13,738 nt of DNA from Deltaproteobacteria bacterium (GTDB lineage Bacteria > Desulfobacterota > Desulfobacteria > Desulfobacterales > JAUVKB01), in the NCBI GenBank assembly GCA_030596405.1, contig JAUVKB010000036.1, forward strand, positions 1 to 13,738, given 5' to 3'. A program made the translations under genes and the position numbers. The notes under the pieces are model-generated. The model was not told where the DNA came from and searched no databases. It saw only the letters and a program-made list of their open reading frames with translations. Numbering within the stretch: the stretch's first letter is position 1; every line of letters begins with the position of its first letter. Of the stretch, positions 1 to 6,032 are shown piece after piece.

Positions 1-758
1 AGCACTTCACCGGCAGTAACCACAGCGTCTTTCTTTGCGATTTTCAAAATCTTCTCTCTTTTCTCTGCTGCTCTCTTTTGAAGGTCTTCTATGCTCGAAC
101 CGGCTGATATGCCAAGAAACTCATAAAGGGATGACTTGTCGACAATTTTCAGGTTGTCACTAATAACCTTCTCAACTGATTTATCAAGCCGCCTGGGGCT
201 ACCGGTTTTTATTTTACCTCCCTTTTTAACAGGACACTTTACCCGTTTGCGGATATCTTTTTCACCAATACCATGCATTTTTGCCAGCCTCGAGATTTCC
301 TCCTCGGTAATATACCCCTTGCTCATGCGGATATCGAGATGCTTGTCAAGTTTGGCCAGCTTTTCCTCTTCCTTCTGCATAATCCGTTTGCGGATATCGC
401 TTTCACCAAGGTTGTGAAGTTTGGCCAGCTTGAAAATATCCTCTTTAGTAATATATCCCTTGCTCATGCGGATATCGAGATGCCGGTCAAGTTTTGAAAA
501 TTTATCTTTTTTACTCTTTTGCAATATTTTCTTTGCTTCCAGGACTTCTTTATTGCGAAGTTCCGGGTCAGCCATAACTTTACGAATTTCCGGAATTAAA
601 CCGATGCACTGTTTTGCATAGATAGCCTTGGTGGGGTGGTTGCGATTCTTGCTCCATTCAGACTGTTTTTTTCTGATGGCTTCATCGATTCTTTTTTGGT
701 CCATTTCCGGCGGATCTATAGGAAGGTCAAGCAACAGATAAAAATTTTTTCTCTTCAT
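1..758 (-). CDS. J-domain-like co-chaperone with two near-identical helical repeats (3' end outside window)
   Basis: The frame is open from ATG 758 to the left edge: 252 complete codons plus a partial Leu codon, with no stop. A Shine-Dalgarno GAGGG lies 5 nt before the ATG. Residues 5-70 resemble a J domain: a helix-I-like start (NFYLLLDLP), a conserved Trp35, and NHPTKA at 40-45 where a classical J domain has HPD, so Asp is replaced by Thr. Residues 86-126 and 133-173 are two near-identical 41-residue units (HLDIRMSKGYIT in both), joined by a 6-residue link. A basic linker follows, then a second J-like start at 210-216 (LYEFLGI). The gene lies 198 nt downstream of an Hsp70 gene on the same strand, so a role as the J partner of that Hsp70 is inferred. 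The open frame and repeats are certain; the family call is moderate. It could instead be a scaffold that has lost ATPase stimulation. Confidence 0.72.
   Translation of the reverse strand, partial: MKRKNFYLLLDLPIDPPEMDQKRIDEAIRKKQSEWSKNRNHPTKAIYAKQCIGLIPEIRKVMADPELRNKEVLEAKKILQKSKKDKFSKLDRHLDIRMSKGYITKEDIFKLAKLHNLGESDIRKRIMQKEEEKLAKLDKHLDIRMSKGYITEEEISRLAKMHGIGEKDIRKRVKCPVKKGGKIKTGSPRRLDKSVEKVISDNLKIVDKSSLYEFLGISAGSSIEDLQKRAAEKREKILKIAKKDAVVTAGEV
240..503 (-). repeat. Two-copy in-frame repeat inside the J-like gene (141-bp period)
   Basis: Copy A covers 381-503 and copy B 240-362. Each encodes 41 residues, and 18 nt (six codons) separate them. A 26-nt block is identical in both (457-482 and 316-341), followed by one mismatch and eight more identical bases; a 15-nt block near the end of each copy is also identical. 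Such DNA-level identity, beyond what protein conservation requires, points to a fairly recent duplication or gene conversion. Confidence 0.9.
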
Positions 759-956
759 CGTTTCCCTCAAATCGATAATAAAACAGATTCATTTTTTGGC
801 TTTTAGCAATTGATAAGGTCGAAAAAACGCGCAAACAGACGGCTTTGTAAAAAACTCCAAATTCAAGGCTCGCAAAACAAGGCATACTTAAAATAGCATG
901 TCGCAGCGAAAAAGGATGTGCAACGGGGTTTTAAAACAATTTATAGTGAACAATTT
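759..956. other. 198-nt spacer between the Hsp70 and J-like genes
   Basis: No ORF of note is present. On the minus strand the spacer ends in the ribosome-binding site of the J-like gene. The middle (about 837-924) resembles a dispersed intergenic repeat. I found no convincing terminator hairpin with a T-run and no clear sigma-70 promoter, so it is undecided whether the J-like gene is co-transcribed with the Hsp70 gene. Confidence 0.6.
837..924 (-). repeat. Possible dispersed intergenic repeat
   Basis: Read on the minus strand, the segment runs from GTTGCACATCC to ACAAAGCCGTCT. It has a style (CCTTGAATTTGG, then TTTTTTACAAAGCCGTC) that I recall from short intergenic repeats scattered in Desulfobacterales genomes. 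Only one copy is in this window, so this rests on memory of similar sequences and not on a repeat visible here. Confidence 0.3.
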
Positions 957-2630
957 CTAGTGAACAACAAGGCTTTTGCTTCTGCTTTTAGCTTCTTTGA
1001 GCTCATCGCCCTGGATAACCGAACGGGTCTCTATGAATATTTCCACGGACCGGGATTCACTGGTCTCAACAGCATTAATTTGAAGCCGCCCCTCATTGTT
1101 TATATTAAAAAATATTTCTATAGGCAAATCAACCGGAAGCCCCGGCGGGAGATTAAGAACAGCGGTGCCGATTTCTATTGATTGTTCGGGCGGCGCTGTC
1201 TCCTCGCTGGTCTCGTCTTCCATGATACGGACTAATACTGTTTTCTGATCGGCTATAGCCGTGTAAAATGTCCTTTTAACGTCTACCGGAATGGCTGTAT
1301 TCTTCAGGATAAGATTAAAAACCATCTCCTCATTTTGCGGATTTCGCACGACGATTCCAAAGCTCTTGCTAGTCACGTTTTTGATTTTGACCATTGAACG
1401 CTGGAGAACCGGCAGCATGCAACCTATATCATCCGCCATCTGCTTTGTAACCTCTTTGACTAATTGTTCCGGAGCTGACTCAATCAATTCAGCGGTATCG
1501 TCAACATTATCTATGGCCTGGTTTGTTTTCTCGGCAATCCGTTTTACCAGATCATCGTTAATGGAAAGTTTCCACGCATAAATTGCAGCGCCTTTAGCTA
1601 TGGCTTCATCCGGATCAAAAATTTTCGGTTCCACGGAAAACTCCTCTTTGATCCTTTTCACAACACAAGGCATGCGTGTCGATCCACCGACTAATATTAT
1701 CTCATCAAAGGTTTCATAACCCTTTTTTTTGGCTTCTTCCAGTATTCCATGTGTCAGGGCAATGGTTCTCTCAATCAAGTCCTGGGTAATTTCTTCAAAC
1801 TTTTTGCGTGTGAGTTCTACTTTAACCCTTTCCCCGCCATAGGTAATCGATATCGGGGTTATTTCTCTTTGACTAAGGATCCTTTTTGCCTTTTCAGCAG
1901 AAAGCTGCAATTCCTGACAGGTATCCGGATCTTCAAGAATATCGTCGTCTAACCCTGTTTTACTCTGGAATTGCCGCACTAAATTTGCAACGATACGGTC
2001 ATCCCAGTCTTTACCGCCCAGATTATGGTCGCCGCCTGTACATACCACCTCAATAGAATCATGCTTGATGTCGATCATTGTGATATCAAAGGTGCCGCCG
2101 CCCAAATCGTATACCAGGACAACCCGCTCTTTGGAAGATTCGGCAGCGCCATAGGCTATCGCGGCAGCGGTCGGCTCGTTTATAATTTGCCGAACATTGA
2201 AACCTGCAATCTCACCTGCTATTCTGGTTGCCTCGCGTTCGTTAATGCCAAAATACGCAGGGCAGGTAATCACCACATCCGTAATCTTTTCTCCAATGCT
2301 GTATTCGGCGTCCTGCACCACTTTTCGAAGAATATAACTGGAAATTTCTTCAGCGCGATAAAACTGTGAGTTATGTTCAAAAACAAAATCCGGCTCTCCC
2401 ATCGAACGTTTAACAAAACTCACCACATCATCAGGATACAGTTTGGAGCTTTCCATCGCCACATCGCCGACAACAATATTTTCTCCATCGAAAAAAACAA
2501 CTGAAGGCGTTACGCGCTGGTTTTCCGCATTCGGGATAACAGCAGCCTTGCCGTATTCATCCACGCACGCACAAGACGAATATGTTGTGCCAAGATCAAT
2601 GCCAAAAATTTTTTTTACCTGCTCACTCAT
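957..2630 (-). CDS. Lidless Hsp70 (DnaK-like) chaperone with an interdomain insertion
   Basis: This 557-aa Hsp70 has a complete nucleotide-binding domain: phosphate loop 1 (GIDLGTTYS, 10-18), CPAYFG (123-128), NEPTAAAIAYG (151-161), phosphate loop 2 (YDLGGGTFD, 174-182) and GGSTRMP (315-321). An intact ATPase is therefore likely. A beta substrate-binding domain runs from about 418 to 535 (KNTAIP at 443-448; GRLQINA at 514-520). Two features are odd. About 60 residues, probably helical (356-415), separate the two domains, and the hydrophobic VLLLDV-type linker of DnaK is not recognisable. The protein also ends soon after the beta domain, so the helical lid and the C-terminal tail are missing. 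Start ATG 2630 has AGGGG 6 nt upstream and overlaps the end of the GrpE-like gene by 8 nt, implying translational coupling. It is probably not the housekeeping DnaK (usually about 640 aa). Confidence 0.93.
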   Translation of the reverse strand: MSEQVKKIFGIDLGTTYSSCACVDEYGKAAVIPNAENQRVTPSVVFFDGENIVVGDVAMESSKLYPDDVVSFVKRSMGEPDFVFEHNSQFYRAEEISSYILRKVVQDAEYSIGEKITDVVITCPAYFGINEREATRIAGEIAGFNVRQIINEPTAAAIAYGAAESSKERVVLVYDLGGGTFDITMIDIKHDSIEVVCTGGDHNLGGKDWDDRIVANLVRQFQSKTGLDDDILEDPDTCQELQLSAEKAKRILSQREITPISITYGGERVKVELTRKKFEEITQDLIERTIALTHGILEEAKKKGYETFDEIILVGGSTRMPCVVKRIKEEFSVEPKIFDPDEAIAKGAAIYAWKLSINDDLVKRIAEKTNQAIDNVDDTAELIESAPEQLVKEVTKQMADDIGCMLPVLQRSMVKIKNVTSKSFGIVVRNPQNEEMVFNLILKNTAIPVDVKRTFYTAIADQKTVLVRIMEDETSEETAPPEQSIEIGTAVLNLPPGLPVDLPIEIFFNINNEGRLQINAVETSESRSVEIFIETRSVIQGDELKEAKSRSKSLVVH

Positions 2631-3402
2631 GAGAACCCCTCATTTTTGTTTCATCCGTAGATACTGCGTAAGAATATACAGACACCATTTCCGGCCGAAT
2701 GACCTTGCCTTCCCATTCATAGCCCGGCCTAAGGCTCTTTGCCACAGTATTGTCTTTGGACCGCTCTAAACTTTTCACCTTTTTTATCACCCTTTGCCGG
2801 CCAGGGTTAAAAACACCCCCGTCACAAGTAAACGGTTTCACTCCGTACAAGTAAAACAGGTCTTCCAGATCTGAGGGGATATCTTCTAAAATAGCCAGCA
2901 ATTTAGGCAGATCGTTTTCAGCAAGCTCCTTGGAATTATAATGATTAACCAGTTTTCTTATATCATCGATTATTTTTATCACATCCATGAACATCGACTG
3001 TGTATGCTTTTTAACAAAATCACTCTTATAAGCCTGAAGTTCCTGATAAAGATCATCGATTATTTTTTCTTTGTGGGCATCGTATTTTATTTTACTCTGA
3101 AATTCCCGGCCAAGATGCTCCATCTGTCTGCTGATCTCGTTCAGCTTCAAAACAGTCAGATCTATTGATTCCTCATGGGGAAACATAACGTCTTCTTCAG
3201 TTTCGTTGACGCAATTAACAGTCACTCCTGAATCTTGATCGCATGTTGTGACCGGAACAGATGCTTCCTGCTGGTCATCGGCAGACATGGTTTCATTTAT
3301 CACAGCGCCGGTATCCGCTCTGTGCTCTTGTCTGACCGGTTTTAAATCAATACCGTCTGCGATAACGTCCTGCTGTGATTCTTTAATTCCGGCATCGTCC
3401 AT
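2623..3402 (-). CDS. GrpE-like nucleotide exchange factor with an extended acidic N-terminus
   Basis: Of 259 aa, residues 1-80 are acidic, low-complexity and probably disordered. Residues about 84-135 form a charged heptad-like helix, as in the long GrpE coiled coil, followed by a helical-bundle segment (138-187). The C-terminal part (198-243) has the GrpE beta-domain pattern: FNPGRQRVI, then LRPGYEWEGKVIRPEMVSVY. ATG 3402 is preferred over an upstream TTG at 3432 because AAGGGG lies 6 nt before it. The 3' end overlaps the Hsp70 start by 8 nt, strong context for exchange-factor function on that Hsp70. E. coli GrpE has 197 aa, so this protein is long mainly through its N-terminal tail. The GrpE family call is good; its specificity for the neighbouring Hsp70 is inferred. 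Confidence 0.85.
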   Translation of the reverse strand: MDDAGIKESQQDVIADGIDLKPVRQEHRADTGAVINETMSADDQQEASVPVTTCDQDSGVTVNCVNETEEDVMFPHEESIDLTVLKLNEISRQMEHLGREFQSKIKYDAHKEKIIDDLYQELQAYKSDFVKKHTQSMFMDVIKIIDDIRKLVNHYNSKELAENDLPKLLAILEDIPSDLEDLFYLYGVKPFTCDGGVFNPGRQRVIKKVKSLERSKDNTVAKSLRPGYEWEGKVIRPEMVSVYSYAVSTDETKMRGSHE

Positions 3403-3594
3403 ATGAGACCCCTTGGCCGCAAAAAGATACAATAATCAAGTTCTTTTACAGTCTAAGTCAGATTATAATCAAATATAAGTTTATATAATAAATCAACAGT
3501 CTTTTATTGTATTTGTCAAGCATATTTTATCATAACCTTTGCATTGTATTTCAATAAAAATTGCGACAAACTCTGTCAATCAGCTCTTGATCAA
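3403..3594 (-). promoter_or_regulatory. 192-nt intergenic region before the chaperone genes, with weak promoter candidates
   Basis: This AT-rich gap separates the DUF4388 gene from the GrpE-like gene. A perfect TTGACA lies at 3514-3519 (minus), but the hexamer 17 nt downstream (TTGATT, 3491-3496) is a poor -10. A second TTGACA (3574-3579) and a TACAAT (3543-3548) are also present at non-ideal spacing. No sigma-32-like CTTGAA/CCCCAT pair was found. A palindromic TTGATCAA (3587-3594) sits directly after the DUF4388 stop but has no T-run, so it is not a clear terminator. A transcription start for the chaperone genes here is plausible from gap size and composition. Confidence 0.35.
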
Positions 3595-4923
3595 TCAACC
3601 CTTATTTTCGAGTATTGCAAAAATTTCGCCGGTTCTGTATCCTCTCTCTTCTCTCTTTTTAACCTCCTGTGCCTCTTTTATCAGGATATTTTCAAGGTTA
3701 TCAATCATACTGTTTTCTCCATACAAAACCGTAGGGTCTTGCTCGGCATCGGGAAAAACCTGTTCGATTTCCTGTAACATCTTACGCATGGATGACCCGC
3801 TTAACATGCTTATCACAGTGCTAAAAATATTAATAATAAATTCATCGAAGGTATTAATCAAAAACGCAAGGCCTTGCTCATAATCCTTATACAGTTTTAT
3901 CGATTCTGAAACAGCCTCGATATTTTCAGCTACAGGGCTATCCGGATTATAATTTATCAAAAGTTCTTTTTGCCGGAGCAACAGCACTGACCTGGCCCCG
4001 TCGATTATTGCAAAAATCCATTTTTTAAACCCGGTTCTGTGCAAATTAATCCTGTGCTTTGAGCGGTCAACCGTGTGTGGCCCGGATTTATCAATTACAG
4101 TATAAGTCCATTTTTCAAGCTCAATTTTGATGTTTTTTAACATGACACATATAACGTCATGATAAAGACTTATGATAGCGGCATAATCGCCGCTTGCTTT
4201 TCGATCTGCAGGCCGAACATCTTTTCTCTTTTCAATCAATCCGTAAGCAACTAAAGAGTTCAATACCTTATAAACTGAAAATTTATCATACCCGCTTACT
4301 TTCATCAATTGTCTGACGGTTCGCGTACCATCAATTAATGCAAGGATACTCCACTCATTTGCAGCTAATTTGACCTCTTTTTCCCCGGAGACATTTTTGG
4401 ATATTTTAAATATTAACCTGTCACTTGTAATCTGTTTTGTTAAAATCGACATCTCGTCGATACGTTGTGACGCCTCCATAATAATTGTCATGACATTAAG
4501 CGGCGCAGCAATCACACCATCTAAATTAAGTTCTGCATCTTCATATTCAAATTCGCCACTTTCCCACAAAAAAAGATCGTATATAATCCCTTTTGCCTGC
4601 TTTCCTACAATCTCCTTTAATTTGTCTGGTCCAATATACCCTTTACCAACTAAAACCTCTCCTATCTTTTGCTTACTTTCCCTTGCTTCAACCAGACAGT
4701 CCTGCAATTGCCTTCCAGATATTATCCCCTCGCTTCTCAAAAGATAGCCCAGTCTACCCTCTTTTTTTGATCCAACAGCGTTTATAATATCCCCTTCATA
4801 ATAGAATATTTTAACCTCACTTTTCTTACTAGTCATTCGCAGTACACCGGTTTTTTTTTCATTGCATAAAAGCTGCATGATACTGGCAAAAAACGAGGTT
4901 TCAAAATTACCTTTAAGATGCAT
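3595..4923 (-). CDS. DUF4388 (PATAN-type) protein with MshEN-like and winged-helix-like segments
   Basis: The protein is 442 aa. Residues 1-55 match the start of DUF4388 (LKGNFE, KTGVLRM, IFYYEGDIINAV). Residues 57-117 look like the MshEN or GSPII_E N-terminal module, with two similar halves (GRLGYLLRSEGIIS and IGEVLVGKGYI). Residues 190-231 look like a winged helix (WSILALIDGTRTV, then LVAYGLIE). Residues 245-442 are helical and not recognised. Proteins of this type are common in deltaproteobacteria and are usually thought to act in signalling, gliding or surface functions; some MshEN domains bind cyclic-di-GMP. The start is ATG 4923, with GGTGA a few bases upstream; TTG 4941 would have no ribosome-binding site. 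The gene lies between argC and the chaperone genes, all on the same strand. Its function is unknown; a link to the chaperone set is only suggested by position. Confidence 0.8.
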   Translation of the reverse strand: MHLKGNFETSFFASIMQLLCNEKKTGVLRMTSKKSEVKIFYYEGDIINAVGSKKEGRLGYLLRSEGIISGRQLQDCLVEARESKQKIGEVLVGKGYIGPDKLKEIVGKQAKGIIYDLFLWESGEFEYEDAELNLDGVIAAPLNVMTIIMEASQRIDEMSILTKQITSDRLIFKISKNVSGEKEVKLAANEWSILALIDGTRTVRQLMKVSGYDKFSVYKVLNSLVAYGLIEKRKDVRPADRKASGDYAAIISLYHDVICVMLKNIKIELEKWTYTVIDKSGPHTVDRSKHRINLHRTGFKKWIFAIIDGARSVLLLRQKELLINYNPDSPVAENIEAVSESIKLYKDYEQGLAFLINTFDEFIINIFSTVISMLSGSSMRKMLQEIEQVFPDAEQDPTVLYGENSMIDNLENILIKEAQEVKKREERGYRTGEIFAILENKG

Positions 4924-4941
4924 GATATCACCGGTTTTCAA

Positions 4942-4979
4942 ATTATAAAAAAATTTTTTTTATTACCCCAAAAAGTCAA
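4942..4979 (-). promoter_or_regulatory. Possible promoter for the DUF4388 gene
   Basis: On the minus strand a consensus TATAAT (4942-4947) lies 18 nt before the ATG at 4923 and follows an A-tract/T-tract stretch. The nearest good -35 box (TTGACT, 4974-4979) is 26 nt away, too far for standard spacing; TTGGGG at 4966-4971 has 18-nt spacing but matches poorly. It would imply a very short leader. Confidence 0.25.
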
Positions 4980-4994
4980 TAGCAGTCCATGGGC

Positions 4995-6032
4995 CTAAAC
5001 AGGAAAAGGAACATTAAAAATGCCCGCTGTTTCATCAAGGCCGAGCATTATGTTCATGTTTTGAACAGCCTGGCCCGCCGCACCTTTAACCAGATTGTCG
5101 ATTGCCGACATTAAAATCAGACGATTGTTGCGTTTGTCTATCTTAAATCCGATATCGCAATAGTTGGTTCCACGAACATGTGACGTGTCGGGAGGAAAGT
5201 CGTTACTGCGGATGCGGACAAAAGGAGAATCTGAATAAAATAAAGACAGGCAGTCAAGAATTTCTTCCGGGCCGACATTTTTTATCAGATCCGCATATAT
5301 CGTTGTCTGCATTCCACGGGTCATCGGGACAAGATGAGGGACGAAAGTAATCTTTACCGGCTCTCCTGATTCGCGGGTTAACACTTCTTCTATTTCCGGC
5401 CCATGACGATGCGCCGCCACCTTGTATGCCCTGACCGATTCATTAACCTCGCAAAAATGGGTTGCCAGCGAAGTAGAACGGCCCGCGCCGCTGGCCCCTG
5501 ATTTTGAATCTGCAATAATCGTATTAATATTTAAAAAATTATTGTTCAATAAAGGGACAAGCGGTAGAAGAACGCTTGTTGGATAACACCCCGGGTTGCC
5601 TATCAGGCCGGCATTTTTTATTTTATCGTGATAGATTTCACAAAGGCCGTAAACCGCTCTTTCAATAAAATCTTTTGCCGTATGGGGTTGATAAACCGAT
5701 TCATATATTGACGCGTCCTTGAACCTGAAATCAGCGGAAAGGTCTATGACTTTCTTTCCCTGTCTGACAAGATCAGGCACAAAAGCCATGGGCAGTTTAT
5801 GGGGAAGAGCCATAAATACAATATCGGCCATATCACAAAGAACATCTATGGAAAACCGGCTGCAAGTCAATTTGACACTGCCTGCCATCGACGGATAAAT
5901 TTCATCAAACCTGATTCCGGCATACTGCCGGGAAGTTAAAATCGTCAGCTCCACATCAGGATGACCGGAAAGTATCCGAACAAGTTCCGCTCCCGCATAT
6001 CCGGTAGCGCCGACAACACCGACTCGAGTCAT
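4995..6032 (-). CDS. argC: N-acetyl-gamma-glutamyl-phosphate reductase
   Basis: ArgC catalyses the NADPH-dependent reduction of N-acetyl-glutamyl-phosphate to the semialdehyde, the third step of arginine (ornithine) biosynthesis in the cytoplasm. The protein is 345 aa, normal for the family. The N-terminal Rossmann motif GATGYAG is at 8-14. The catalytic Cys149 sits in GNPGCYPT, and the acid-base His208 and Glu213 in AHRHGPEIEE, the pattern seen in characterised ArgC. SGASGAGR (178-185) is also typical. ATG 6032 is chosen over ATG 6053 because AGGTGAG lies just upstream and because it forms a 4-nt ATGA overlap with the holA stop, a classic coupling arrangement. No other arg gene is in the window, so argC appears to be carried in a mixed operon with holA. 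Confidence 0.96.
   Translation of the reverse strand: MTRVGVVGATGYAGAELVRILSGHPDVELTILTSRQYAGIRFDEIYPSMAGSVKLTCSRFSIDVLCDMADIVFMALPHKLPMAFVPDLVRQGKKVIDLSADFRFKDASIYESVYQPHTAKDFIERAVYGLCEIYHDKIKNAGLIGNPGCYPTSVLLPLVPLLNNNFLNINTIIADSKSGASGAGRSTSLATHFCEVNESVRAYKVAAHRHGPEIEEVLTRESGEPVKITFVPHLVPMTRGMQTTIYADLIKNVGPEEILDCLSLFYSDSPFVRIRSNDFPPDTSHVRGTNYCDIGFKIDKRNNRLILMSAIDNLVKGAAGQAVQNMNIMLGLDETAGIFNVPFPV

Noticed and set aside
240..503. Regularly spaced repeat that could suggest a CRISPR-like array
   Set aside because: Only two copies with a 141-bp period, in frame within a coding sequence, and no short unique spacers.
136..621. Three overlapping plus-strand ORFs of 66-93 codons
   Set aside because: They lie antisense to the J-like gene and resemble each other only because that gene contains a repeat; no ribosome-binding sites or recognisable domains.
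2025..2369. Plus-strand 114-codon ORF
   Set aside because: Antisense shadow of the Hsp70 ATPase domain with no signature of its own.
3403..3432. TTG 3432 as start of the GrpE-like gene
   Set aside because: ATG 3402 has AAGGGG at good spacing; the extension covers that ribosome-binding site.
4924..4941. TTG 4941 as start of the DUF4388 gene
   Set aside because: Preceded only by A and T runs; ATG 4923 has GGTGA upstream.
4942..4979. TTGACT and TATAAT as a paired promoter
   Set aside because: The spacing is 26 nt, outside the sigma-70 range; only the -10 is kept as a weak candidate.
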